A stretch of DNA of 8,723 nucleotides from contig CALNBV010000177.1 in the NCBI GenBank assembly GCA_937874515.1, forward strand, positions 1-8,723, in the 5' to 3' direction. Under the pieces are notes generated by a model, which did no database searches, was not told the origin of the DNA, and was given only the letters and a program-made list of their open reading frames with translations. Below are positions 1 to 6,347 of this stretch, piece by piece. A program made the position numbers and the translations under genes. Numbering within the stretch: the first letter of the stretch is position 1; the number at the start of each line of letters is the position of its first letter. Origin of the DNA: an uncultured Paenibacillaceae bacterium (GTDB lineage: Bacteria > Bacillota > Bacilli > Aneurinibacillales > Aneurinibacillaceae).

Positions 1-2
1 AA

Positions 3-173
3 GGGGGAAAAGATGACCTGGTGGAGCCCCGCAGTGCTTATCAAATTTATCAAACCATTCAATCCCAGGATAAAGAGATACACATTCTTCCTGAATCAAA
101 ACATATCATTTGCCACGACTGTGAAAGGCAACATGTTATTGTTTTAATCGAACGTTTTCTCCATGGGGAATAG
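3..173 (+). CDS. Carboxylesterase (alpha/beta hydrolase), C-terminal fragment cut by the window edge
   Basis: An open frame of 56 codons enters from the left edge and ends at TAG (171-173). It reads as the C-terminal end of an Est30/YvaK-type carboxylesterase. GKDDLVEP carries the acid residue of the catalytic triad (D4 of the visible part), and ESKHII carries the catalytic histidine (H34); family members usually have SGH there. The end, ERFLHGE, matches the usual final helix. The segment aligns by eye along its whole length with the C-terminus of the complete esterase that follows (QGEKDETV...KSGHII...AFLEKIL), so the two genes are tandem paralogues. The nucleophile serine would lie left of the window. 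The stop codon overlaps the ribosome binding site of the next gene, which indicates cotranscription. The family assignment is fairly safe; the substrate is unknown. Confidence 0.8.
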   Translation, partial: GGKDDLVEPRSAYQIYQTIQSQDKEIHILPESKHIICHDCERQHVIVLIERFLHGE

Positions 174-185
174 GAGGGATTTGTC

Positions 186-968
186 GTGCAGATCAAAAAA
201 AGACAACCGGGCCCTTTTTTCTACCCGGGAAACAAAACCGGGGTTTTATTAATTCACGGGTTCACAGGGAGTACTGCAGATTTATCTCCTATGGGTTTAT
301 TTTATAAAAAGCTGGGATACACCGTCCATGCCCCCCTTCTTGCCGGACATGGAACAACACCTGAAGATATGGCAAAAACCCGCTGGCTTGATTGGTGGCA
401 AAGTGCCCTTGAAGGGTATGACCGCCTGGCGGAGTACGGGTGTGCGAAAATTGCTGTAGCAGGTATTTCCATGGGGGGGCTTCTCACATTAAGATTAAGC
501 TTATTTCGGCCTGTTGTGGCGATGATGACCATGAATCCAGCCATTATGGTACGGGATAAAAAAATTCGCTGGGCAAAATTCATTCATTTTTTTCATGGGA
601 AGGCCCCCCGTGGAAAACCTAAAGAAGAACATATTGAGAAACAAATCTATTCTTATTCCTATACTCCTGTTGTGTGTGCTGCCAGTTTATGGAGCTTTAT
701 TCAAGTGGTAAAGAAGGAATTGTCTCATATAAGAACGCCTATTTTGATTCAACAAGGGGAAAAGGATGAAACCGTGTTTCCTGAAGGGGCATCTTATATT
801 TATAAAGAAATTGGGTCAAACTATAGAGAAATCAAATATTACCCCAAATCTGGCCATATTATTACCCTTGACCGCGAAAGGGAACGTTTATTCCAGGATG
901 GTGAGGCCTTTTTAGAAAAGATTTTACGGGGTTGTGGTGAAAGGGAGAACGAGAATGTTAGCCGTTGA
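186..968 (+). CDS. Carboxylesterase, Est30/YvaK-like alpha/beta hydrolase
   Basis: A 260-residue serine hydrolase, predicted cytoplasmic because no signal peptide or membrane segment is visible. The start is GTG at 186, with GGAGGG at 173-178 placed 7 nt upstream. Visible motifs are the oxyanion-hole region LLIHGFTGS (HGF at 24-26), the nucleophile elbow GISMGG with S95, the acid D194 in GEKDETV, and H224 in KSGHII. Triad spacing and length closely match the small thermostable carboxylesterases of Bacillus/Geobacillus, about 250 residues, which hydrolyse short- to medium-chain carboxyl esters and can accept monoacylglycerol-like substrates. The gene follows a paralogous esterase and its 3' end overlaps rnr by 14 bp, so it should be translationally coupled to rnr. 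An esterase next to rnr-smpB is the standard Bacillales layout. A role in RNA quality control is not implied; the linkage is positional. The physiological substrate cannot be read from the sequence. Confidence 0.9.
   Translation: MQIKKRQPGPFFYPGNKTGVLLIHGFTGSTADLSPMGLFYKKLGYTVHAPLLAGHGTTPEDMAKTRWLDWWQSALEGYDRLAEYGCAKIAVAGISMGGLLTLRLSLFRPVVAMMTMNPAIMVRDKKIRWAKFIHFFHGKAPRGKPKEEHIEKQIYSYSYTPVVCAASLWSFIQVVKKELSHIRTPILIQQGEKDETVFPEGASYIYKEIGSNYREIKYYPKSGHIITLDRERERLFQDGEAFLEKILRGCGERENENVSR
941..947 (+). promoter_or_regulatory. Ribosome binding site that decides the rnr start
   Basis: AAGGGAG lies 7 nt before the ATG at 955 and inside the end of the esterase gene. A longer in-frame GTG at 934 has no comparable Shine-Dalgarno sequence and adds only seven residues, so 955 is preferred. 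Confidence 0.7.
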
Positions 969-3300
969 TCTATTAACGTTTATGCGAGAGCAAGCCTATC
1001 GGCCGATGACAGTCAAAGAATTGGAAACTGCTTTTGGATTAACTTCTGCAGAGGAGTTTAAAGAGCTAGTTGTTACATTAAATCAATTAGAGGATGAAGG
1101 GGAAATTGTCCGTACCCGGACAAACTGCTATGGTGTACCGGAGCGGATGAATCTCATTCGTGGCCGATTACAGGCCCATCCCAAAGGATTTGCCTTTGTA
1201 ATCCCTGAGGATAAATCCATTTCAGACCTGTACATTCATGCTGTTGATTTAAAAGGTGCTTTAAATGGCGATATTGTATTGGCTCGTCCAAACCATGAAG
1301 ATTCTTTATCAGGGCGTCGCCTGGAAGGTGAAATCGTACGGATTGTAGAACGTACCAATAAACAAGTAGTTGGAACGTATCAGGATGAAAAATTTTATGG
1401 CATTGTCATCTCAGATGATAAGCGATTAACTAAAGAAATTTTTATTCCTAAAGGTGCCAATTTGGGTGCTGTGGATGGCCATAAGGTGGTACTTGAAATT
1501 GTCCGCTATCCGGAAACGGGACGTGGCAATCCAGAAGGGAAAGTCATTGAAATATTAGGCCATAAAAATGATCCGGGTGTGGATATTTTATCCATTATTC
1601 GCAAATATCAATTGCCTGAAGCCTTTCCTGATGATGTAATGGAGGAAGCTGAACAGGTGCCTGATACCATTAATGAGGAAGAAATTCAGGGACGAAAAGA
1701 TATCCGGGATCGGGTCATGGTGACCATTGATGGAGCAGATGCGAAGGACCTGGATGATGCTGTTTCCATTGAACGTCTTGAGAACGGCAATTACCTGTTA
1801 GGGGTTCATATTGCTGATGTTAGTTATTATGTGAAAGAAAATTCTGCCTTGGACCGTGAGGCATTTATACGTGGGACCAGTGTTTACCTGGTGGACCGGG
1901 TAATTCCCATGATTCCTCATCGTTTATCCAATGGGATTTGTAGTTTGAATCCAAAGGTAGACCGTTTAACCTTATCCTGTGATATGGAAATGAACAGTGC
2001 AGGAGAAGTGTTGAAACATGATATATATCCCAGCGTCATTCGTACCAATGAGCGCATGACCTATTCTGATGTTTATAAAATTGTGGAAGAAAATGATGAG
2101 GAAGTAAAAGCCCGTTATGAAGAGCTTGTTCCTCACTTTGAAATGATGAAAGAATTAGCTCTCACACTTCGCAATAAACGGATGGAGCGGGGGGCTATCG
2201 ATTTCGATTTTGGTGAAGCGAAAATTCTCGTGGATTCCGATGGCAAACCTACAGAAGTAAAGATGCGGGAAAGAACCATTGCCGAACAAATTATTGAAGA
2301 ATTTATGTTAGCGGCCAATGAAACCGTTGCTGAACACTTTTATTGGTTACGGGTGCCTTTTATTTATCGGGTGCACGAAGATCCTGATGCAGACCGTTTG
2401 GAAATTTTCTTGCGTTTTGTCACTAATTTTGGCTATTTTGTCCGTGGAAAAGCGAATTCCATCCATCCTCGTTCTTTGCAGACGTTACTTGAAGAAGCGA
2501 AAGGCACGCCAGAGGAAACGGTCATTTCTAAAGTCATGCTACGATCCATGAAACAGGCGAAGTATGATGCAGAAAACAAAGGCCACTTTGGTCTTTCTAC
2601 AGAGTTTTATACCCATTTTACCTCACCTATTCGCCGCTACCCCGATTTAATTGTTCATCGAATGATTCGGGAAACATTTAAACAAGGTGGTTTCTCAGAT
2701 GAACGGATGGCTTACTGGTTTGCGAAGATGCCAGAAGTTGCAGACCATACCTCTGAGCGGGAACGTAATTCTGTGGATGCAGAACGTGAAACTGATGATC
2801 TGAAAAAAGCGGAATTTATGTTGCAACATTTAGGGGAAGAATTTGATGGAATCGTTAGTAGTGTAACTTCTTTCGGGATGTTTATTGAACTGCCTAATAC
2901 CATTGAAGGGTTAGTCCATATTAGTTACTTAACAGATGATTACTATAATTTCCACGAAAACCAATATGCCCTTATTGGTGAAAGAACCGGGCGGATGTTC
3001 CGGATTGGGGATGAAATTCGTGTAAAGGTAGTAAATGTAAATGTAGAGGAACATACCATTGATTTTGAAGTGGTAGGTTTAAAGGCTCCTGTACAGCGTT
3101 CCAAAGAAAATCGCAAGGCCCGTGTCATTGTAGCCAAAGAAGCACGTCCAAATAAAAAGTCGAGGGCGCCACAGGGGAAATTCTCACAAAATGCAGATAA
3201 TCCCTTCTGGATCGAGTTTCTCGAGAAAAAGAAAAAGAAATCATCTAGCCCTAAAACAACGCCTAAAGGGGCGAAAAAGGCAAGAAAAAAGAAGAAATGA
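955..3300 (+). CDS. rnr: Ribonuclease R (3'-5' exoribonuclease, RNB family)
   Basis: A processive 3'-5' exoribonuclease that can degrade structured RNA. In bacteria it removes defective mRNA released by trans-translation and takes part in rRNA quality control. It has 781 residues from ATG 955, normal for RNase R. Domain order is an N-terminal winged helix (about 1-65), two cold-shock/OB domains (about 70-215), the RNB catalytic domain (about 245-575), an S1 domain (about 627-707) and a lysine-rich tail (final ~25 residues). The active-site cluster TIDGADAKDLDDAV gives metal-binding D259, D265, D267 and D268. Later RNB motifs include HIADVSYYV, IPHRLSNGICSLNP and GLSTEFYTHFTSPIRRYPD. The start overlaps the upstream esterase by 14 bp. 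It is followed by smpB and ssrA, its functional partners. No frameshift or missing key residue is apparent. Confidence 0.97.
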   Translation: MLAVDLLTFMREQAYRPMTVKELETAFGLTSAEEFKELVVTLNQLEDEGEIVRTRTNCYGVPERMNLIRGRLQAHPKGFAFVIPEDKSISDLYIHAVDLKGALNGDIVLARPNHEDSLSGRRLEGEIVRIVERTNKQVVGTYQDEKFYGIVISDDKRLTKEIFIPKGANLGAVDGHKVVLEIVRYPETGRGNPEGKVIEILGHKNDPGVDILSIIRKYQLPEAFPDDVMEEAEQVPDTINEEEIQGRKDIRDRVMVTIDGADAKDLDDAVSIERLENGNYLLGVHIADVSYYVKENSALDREAFIRGTSVYLVDRVIPMIPHRLSNGICSLNPKVDRLTLSCDMEMNSAGEVLKHDIYPSVIRTNERMTYSDVYKIVEENDEEVKARYEELVPHFEMMKELALTLRNKRMERGAIDFDFGEAKILVDSDGKPTEVKMRERTIAEQIIEEFMLAANETVAEHFYWLRVPFIYRVHEDPDADRLEIFLRFVTNFGYFVRGKANSIHPRSLQTLLEEAKGTPEETVISKVMLRSMKQAKYDAENKGHFGLSTEFYTHFTSPIRRYPDLIVHRMIRETFKQGGFSDERMAYWFAKMPEVADHTSERERNSVDAERETDDLKKAEFMLQHLGEEFDGIVSSVTSFGMFIELPNTIEGLVHISYLTDDYYNFHENQYALIGERTGRMFRIGDEIRVKVVNVNVEEHTIDFEVVGLKAPVQRSKENRKARVIVAKEARPNKKSRAPQGKFSQNADNPFWIEFLEKKKKKSSSPKTTPKGAKKARKKKK

Positions 3301-3314
3301 GTTTTTCCTGCTCA

Positions 3315-3344
3315 TTCCATTCTCCCCGGTGAATATGGTACGAT
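3315..3344 (+). promoter_or_regulatory. Possible sigma-A promoter for smpB
   Basis: TTCCAT (3315-3320), an 18-bp spacer and TACGAT (3339-3344) with an extended TG at 3336-3337. It sits in the 82-bp rnr-smpB gap. The -35 match is poor, so readthrough from the rnr operon is equally possible. Confidence 0.35.
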
Positions 3345-3369
3345 ATAGAAACACGTAGAAAGAAAAGTC

Positions 3370-3374
3370 GGAGG
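3370..3374 (+). promoter_or_regulatory. Ribosome binding site that decides the smpB start
   Basis: GGAGG lies 8 nt before ATG 3383. An earlier in-frame ATG at 3377 would leave only 2 nt, too close for initiation. The resulting N-terminus, MAKDGVKVIAQNKKA, fits the family. Confidence 0.7.
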
Positions 3375-3382
3375 AAATGGAA

Positions 3383-3847
3383 ATGGCTAAAGATGGAGTA
3401 AAAGTGATTGCCCAGAATAAAAAAGCGAGGCATGATTTTTTCATCGAGGATACCTACGAAGCAGGGATTGTATTAACCGGAACAGAGATTAAATCCATTC
3501 GGGCAGGTCGGGTCAATCTTCGGGATAGTTATGCGGGGATTCGTGATGGGGAAGCTTATCTTTATAACATGCACGTAAGCACCTATGAACAGGGAAACCG
3601 CTATAATCACGAACCTTTGCGAACGAGAAAGTTACTGCTCCATCGGGAACAGATTCGCAAATTGATTGGCCTGACCAAGCAACAAAGCTATACCCTGGTT
3701 CCTTTGCGCCTTTATTTAAAAGGTGGGTTTTGCAAAGTGGAAATTGGGTTAGCGAAAGGGAAAAAGAACTATGATAAACGGGAATCATTGAAAGAAAAAG
3801 ATGCGAAGCGGGATGTGGATCGAGCTTTAAGGGAACGAATGAAATAG
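3383..3847 (+). CDS. smpB: SsrA-binding protein SmpB
   Basis: SmpB binds the tRNA-like domain of tmRNA, delivers it with EF-Tu to stalled ribosomes and mimics the missing anticodon arm. From ATG 3383 it has 154 residues, the usual length. Family hallmarks are the N-terminal IAQNKKARHDFFIEDTYEAG, TGTEIKSIRAGRVNLRDSYA, YEQGNRYNHEPLRTRKLLLH, the GLTKQQSYTLVPLRLYLK core strand, and the basic C-terminal tail from about residue 125 (GKKNYDKRES...DAKRDVDRALRERMK). That tail enters the mRNA channel as a helix during rescue. The gene encoding its RNA partner starts 90 bp downstream on the same strand, the common Bacillales order rnr-smpB-ssrA. No anomalies are seen. Confidence 0.97.
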   Translation: MAKDGVKVIAQNKKARHDFFIEDTYEAGIVLTGTEIKSIRAGRVNLRDSYAGIRDGEAYLYNMHVSTYEQGNRYNHEPLRTRKLLLHREQIRKLIGLTKQQSYTLVPLRLYLKGGFCKVEIGLAKGKKNYDKRESLKEKDAKRDVDRALRERMK

Positions 3848-3851
3848 TATA

Positions 3852-3880
3852 TTTACTTTGTATAGCATTTGTGATATACT
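3852..3880 (+). promoter_or_regulatory. Sigma-A-type promoter for ssrA
   Basis: TTTACT (3852-3857), a 17-bp spacer and TATACT (3875-3880), with an extended TG at 3872-3873. The predicted start is near 3887, giving a roughly 50-nt 5' leader to be trimmed from the precursor. A second TATACT at 3902-3907 lacks a good -35 at proper distance. Confidence 0.65.
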
Positions 3881-3937
3881 GATTTTTGCAAGAATAATAG
3901 TTATACTGCTCTTTTCCCAGGAGCTGCCCTTTTATAT

Positions 3938-4290
3938 GGGGGCGTTCTGGATTCGACGGGGATGGTTCGAGCATACAGTAGCGAGCCGGTGGGTTGCGGA
4001 CACCGTTAACAACGCATCCTAAACACAAACGCAAAAACAGATTACGCTTTAGCTGCTTAATCAGCTAAGCCTTGCTTCTCCATCGTCCATGTGGCGGAGT
4101 TAAGGCTCATACTTTAGTGGACTACGCCTAAGGTCTCCGTCTGGGGCCGAGGGAAGAGATTAATCAGACTAGCCTGTTAGGCGCGGGTTGCCTGGTAGCC
4201 TGCAGGTGAAATTTCACAGGTAACTGCGCTCGGAGAAGCTTATGTAATCGGAGTCTTCGGACGTGGGTTCGATTCCCACCGCCTCCACCA
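3938..4290 (+). ncRNA. ssrA: Transfer-messenger RNA (tmRNA)
   Basis: A one-piece tmRNA of 353 nt. The 5' end GGGGGCG (3938-3944) pairs with CGCCTCC before the encoded CCA (4288-4290). The third acceptor pair is G-U (3940/4284), the alanine identity element. The hallmark 5' sequence (TTCTGGATTCGACGGGGAT) and a T-arm, GTGGG-TTCGATT-CCCAC (4263-4279), are present. The tag reading frame ends at TAA 4058-4060. Taking GCA at 4031 as resume codon gives AKTDYALAA, a nine-residue tag ending in the protease signal ALAA; the frame and end are certain, the resume codon is by analogy with short Bacillales tags. Pseudoknot-forming segments flank the tag, for example CGGTG/CACCG near 3985-4005. Its partner SmpB and the nuclease RNase R are encoded directly upstream. 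Confidence 0.97.
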
Positions 4291-4323
4291 TACATATGTT
4301 TGGTGGTTTTATAGAAAAAACGA

Positions 4324-4348
4324 AGCAGGGGATTCCCCTGCTTTTTTT
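4324..4348 (+). terminator. Rho-independent terminator of ssrA
   Basis: AGCAGGGG (4324-4331), loop ATT and CCCCTGCT (4335-4342), followed by a run of seven T (4342-4348). On the minus strand the same stem is followed shortly by TTCGTTTTTTC, so it can also end the convergent glycosyltransferase transcript whose stop is at 4365. Confidence 0.92.
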
Positions 4349-4364
4349 GATTGTTTAAGAATAT

Positions 4365-5078
4365 TTATTCCTGTTCTATCCAACTCACAAGATTTGGATT
4401 CTCATCCAAAAAGGATTTATATTGATCCATCCATCCGTACTTTCCATCAGGATCAAGTTTCATACAGCGTTCATATTTTGCAATGCGATCTTCTCTCTTC
4501 GCGCAGCCATAATGTTTTAAACGGGCATAGGCGCAGGTATAGGGAAATTGTAAAATGGTTTCTGGAAACCTTCCACAATGTTGGGGGGTTTCTTTCCATT
4601 TATATTCAATATTTGGTTTGTAACGGATGAGAAAAGGGCGGAACATATGATGGGCTTTCCAAATGTGATCTTCCCGATAATGGGTTTCACTCCACATATC
4701 ATATAAGCGGAAATAAATAACATCGAAGCTGTCTTGCTGAACTAGGGCAGGCAAATCCCGTTTAAATCGTTCTTCAAAAATTTCATCAGCATCAAGGCTA
4801 ATAATCCATTCCGGGGAAGTGGCAATGGTTTCATTCCATTGTTGTTTTCGTAACAGGATTTCATTAGCAAAGGAAGAAGTGGGATTCTCAATAAGTGTTA
4901 AAGGAATGCCTTCCAAGCTCTCCTTTATGACATCAACTGTATGGTCTGTACTGCCATCATCAATAATTACTGCCTGGTGAATATATTGTCTACAATCTGC
5001 CAACATTATACCTAAATATCGATCGCTTTCGTTTTTCACAACCATGGACAATGTAATTTTTGGTTTTTCAAATAACAT
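4365..5078 (-). CDS. Family 2 glycosyltransferase (GT-A fold)
   Basis: A predicted cytoplasmic or membrane-associated glycosyltransferase that moves a sugar from a nucleotide donor; donor and acceptor are unknown. From ATG 5078 it has 237 residues. The N-terminal strand ITLSMVVKNESDRYL, then VIIDDGSTDHTVDVI, then the DXD metal-binding motif SLDADEIFE (D96, D98) define GT2. The C-terminal part (WKAHHMFRPFLIRY, HYGCAKREDRIAKYERC) resembles short GT2 proteins of Firmicutes. No transmembrane helix is seen. The start at 5078 has AAGGTG 6 nt upstream and places the first family strand at once; an in-frame ATG at 5162 would add 28 basic, poorly conserved residues with a weaker GGGG site. It converges on ssrA and diverges from the response regulator. 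Its closeness to SLH genes suggests, but does not prove, a cell-surface polysaccharide or glycoprotein role. Confidence 0.88.
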   Translation of the reverse strand: MLFEKPKITLSMVVKNESDRYLGIMLADCRQYIHQAVIIDDGSTDHTVDVIKESLEGIPLTLIENPTSSFANEILLRKQQWNETIATSPEWIISLDADEIFEERFKRDLPALVQQDSFDVIYFRLYDMWSETHYREDHIWKAHHMFRPFLIRYKPNIEYKWKETPQHCGRFPETILQFPYTCAYARLKHYGCAKREDRIAKYERCMKLDPDGKYGWMDQYKSFLDENPNLVSWIEQE

Positions 5079-5084
5079 GGGAAT

Positions 5085-5090
5085 CACCTT
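5085..5090 (-). promoter_or_regulatory. Ribosome binding site that supports the shorter glycosyltransferase start
   Basis: On the minus strand AAGGTG is followed by ATTCCC and then ATG at 5078-5076. Together with the position of the first GT2 strand, this supports 5078 over the longer start at 5162. Confidence 0.55.
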
Positions 5091-5172
5091 CAAAAATGTT
5101 CTTTTAACACTATATGCTTTTTTTCTTACATGAATCAATTTTTGGTCAAAAAATGTTCCCATGTTTCCCCAT

Positions 5173-5187
5173 ACGCAAGTTTTGCGT
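5173..5187. repeat. Short perfect inverted repeat ACGCAA-GTT-TTGCGT
   Basis: Six-base arms with a 3-base centre, just upstream of the longer glycosyltransferase start in the divergent region. It could be an operator or a small 5' hairpin. The CGCAA/TTGCG ends resemble those of the large hairpin at 6008-6049. Confidence 0.4.
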
Positions 5188-5203
5188 GAAAAATGTTTAT
5201 TTT

Positions 5204-5210
5204 TGTCGAA
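5204..5210 (+). promoter_or_regulatory. Perfect Spo0A-box sequence TGTCGAA (divergent region)
   Basis: TGTCGAA equals the published 0A box consensus. It lies between the divergent glycosyltransferase and response regulator genes. Partial TGT-starting copies (TGTTTAT 5194, TGTAATA 5214) sit exactly 10 bp on each side. Binding is inferred. Confidence 0.5.
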
Positions 5211-5264
5211 ATTTGTAATAGAATAAGGGAAAATGTTTACATTTTATATAAATCGGTAAATACT

Positions 5265-5293
5265 TTGTCAACTACCATAAAAAATAGTAGAAT
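5265..5293 (+). promoter_or_regulatory. Sigma-A promoter of the response regulator gene
   Basis: TTGTCA (5265-5270), a 17-bp spacer and TAGAAT (5288-5293); five of six matches to consensus in both boxes. The predicted start is near 5300, about 50 nt before the ATG. Confidence 0.7.
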
Positions 5294-5316
5294 AAAGGTA
5301 AGGAAAATGCCTTGCA

Positions 5317-5337
5317 TATCTATCATTCTGGTAGATA
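5317..5337 (+). other. Leader hairpin directly before the response regulator ribosome binding site
   Basis: TATCTATC (5317-5324) pairs with GGTAGATA (5330-5337), including one G-T pair, around a 5-nt loop. It ends 1 nt before the very G-rich site GGGGGGGAG (5339-5347), so it could modulate initiation at ATG 5351. Stability is modest. Confidence 0.4.
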
Positions 5338-5350
5338 AGGGGGGGAGTCC

Positions 5351-5965
5351 ATGGTCAATATAGCGGTAATAGATGATAACTTGTTGGTACTAAAAGGGTT
5401 AGTTAGTTATTTAAGTGAAGAACCTGATTTTCAAGTTGTTGGCGCTTATGAAAAAGGGGAAAAAGCTCTCGAGGAAATTAAAACTCTCGAACCAGATATT
5501 GTAGTCCTGGATCCGTATATGTCAGATATAAACGGTCTTCATTTAATGAGGGAAATTAAGAAAATTTTGGGGGAAAAGGGAAGAATTATTGTTTTTTCTT
5601 CTTATGATAGTGAAGAAGTGATGCGAATTGTCTATGATATTGGCATTTCTGCTTTTGTATTAAAAAGTGCTTCTATGCACCATTTAATTAATGCTATTAA
5701 ACAAAGCTATCTTGGGAATATATTAATCTCTGAACGGTTTTTCAGAAATCGTGGAAATGAATGCTTAACAAATACAGAGATTAAAATTTTACAATTAATT
5801 TCCCAGGAAAAGACAAACAATGAGATTGCTGAGGAGTTAAATATTAGTAAAAGAACAGTAGAATATCATATTTCGTCGATTATTCAAAAGCTAGGGGTAG
5901 ATTCTAGAGTTGGCGCGGTTGTAAAGGGGATCCAGAAGGGAATTTTACTATATAATTTGGTATAA
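5351..5965 (+). CDS. LuxR/NarL-type two-component response regulator
   Basis: A 204-residue DNA-binding transcription factor expected to be controlled by phosphorylation. The receiver domain (about 1-118) shows acidic pocket D8/D9, phospho-acceptor D54 in VVLDPYMSDING, the switch serine in VFSSYD (about 83-84) and K105 in VLKSAS, so all catalytic positions are present. The residue after D54 is proline, where isoleucine, leucine or valine is more usual. The C-terminal helix-turn-helix (about 137-197) has LTNTEIKILQLISQEKTNNEIAEEL, then NISKRTVEYHISSIIQKLGV, matching the LuxR/GerE fold. No histidine kinase gene is adjacent, so the signal is unknown. The gene has its own promoter and a G-rich ribosome binding site, and precedes the SLH genes on the same strand, which makes it a candidate regulator of them; this is inference. 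Confidence 0.93.
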   Translation: MVNIAVIDDNLLVLKGLVSYLSEEPDFQVVGAYEKGEKALEEIKTLEPDIVVLDPYMSDINGLHLMREIKKILGEKGRIIVFSSYDSEEVMRIVYDIGISAFVLKSASMHHLINAIKQSYLGNILISERFFRNRGNECLTNTEIKILQLISQEKTNNEIAEELNISKRTVEYHISSIIQKLGVDSRVGAVVKGIQKGILLYNLV

Positions 5966-5967
5966 AT

Positions 5968-5986
5968 GGAGCTGGTAGCTCCTTTT
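5968..5986 (+). terminator. Probable weak terminator after the response regulator
   Basis: GGAGCT (5968-5973), loop GGT and AGCTCC (5977-5982), followed by TTTT. The stem is only 6 bp and the T run is short. It starts 2 nt after the stop codon. Confidence 0.55.
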
Positions 5987-6007
5987 AAATTGGTCATTTT
6001 ACGAGAA

Positions 6008-6049
6008 AACGCAAATCGCATTGCGGGATACCGCAATGCGATTTGCGTT
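6008..6049. repeat. 19-bp perfect hairpin (palindromic element, copy 1)
   Basis: AACGCAAATCGCATTGCGG (6008-6026), loop GATA and the exact reverse complement (6031-6049). There is no T run after it, so it is not a textbook terminator, and a separate terminator candidate already lies at 5968. The core GCAAATCGCATTGCG matches 12 of 15 bases in the hairpin at 7378-7413, and the 18 bases starting in its right arm are also similar (TTGCGTT.T.TAC.GT.G). It may be a transcription block, an mRNA stabiliser or a small mobile palindrome. Confidence 0.85.
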
Positions 6050-6288
6050 ATATACAGTAGATTATTACGGTAGAAAATTTATAAAATACATATAGAGATA
6101 GAAAACGTCGAAGGATGTCGAAAAGAAAAAATAACGAATAAACCTTCGGTTTTATCTCTCATAATTTTAGGGTCTTGAGCATACCGGTCGAAAATAGAAA
6201 CCAGGGGGTGCTGTGAACCAAGGAGAGTAATAAAAGGCTTTCCCAAATTTTGTACCTTGCATTTATATTTTAATGTGTTATTTCAAAT
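6050..6288. other. Long AT-rich non-coding region upstream of the first SLH gene
   Basis: About 240 bp without a credible gene. It holds Spo0A-box-like sites at 6106-6122 and 6186-6192 and a stretch, GGGGGTG...GTGAACCAAGGAGAG (6204-6227), that loosely resembles 7600-7626 before the second SLH gene. I recognise no known riboswitch here. A regulatory function is inferred from length and repeats only. Confidence 0.45.
6106..6122 (+). promoter_or_regulatory. Tandem Spo0A-box pair CGTCGAA-GGA-TGTCGAA
   Basis: A 6/7 match (6106-6112) and a perfect TGTCGAA (6116-6122) in the same orientation, separated by 3 bp, so repeating every 10 bp. This is the arrangement known for a Spo0A dimer on the abrB promoter. 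A further 6/7 match, GGTCGAA, lies at 6186-6192. Confidence 0.55.
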
Positions 6289-6318
6289 TTGTCAATTCTA
6301 TGTCGAAGAAAATTTAAT
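6289..6318 (+). promoter_or_regulatory. Sigma-A promoter of the first SLH gene, with an internal Spo0A box
   Basis: TTGTCA (6289-6294), an 18-bp spacer and TTTAAT (6313-6318). The perfect TGTCGAA at 6301-6307 falls inside the spacer, so a bound regulator would compete with RNA polymerase. The predicted start is near 6325. Confidence 0.6.
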
Positions 6319-6324
6319 AGTGAG

Positions 6325-6343
6325 CTGTTGATTGAAGCAACAG
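6325..6343 (+). other. 5' hairpin at the predicted end of the first SLH mRNA
   Basis: CTGTTG (6325-6330), a 7-nt loop and CAACAG (6338-6343). It would sit at or within a base or two of the predicted 5' end, a position known to protect some mRNAs from decay. Confidence 0.45.
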
Positions 6344-6347
6344 TCTT

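Noticed and set aside
3886..3907. Second ssrA promoter, TTGCAA with TATACT
   Set aside because: The spacer is only 10 bp, too short for sigma-A; the 3852-3880 pair is better.
3513..4034. 173-residue minus-strand open frame
   Set aside because: It lies antisense to smpB and the 5' part of tmRNA, shows no family features, and is a shadow of these genes.
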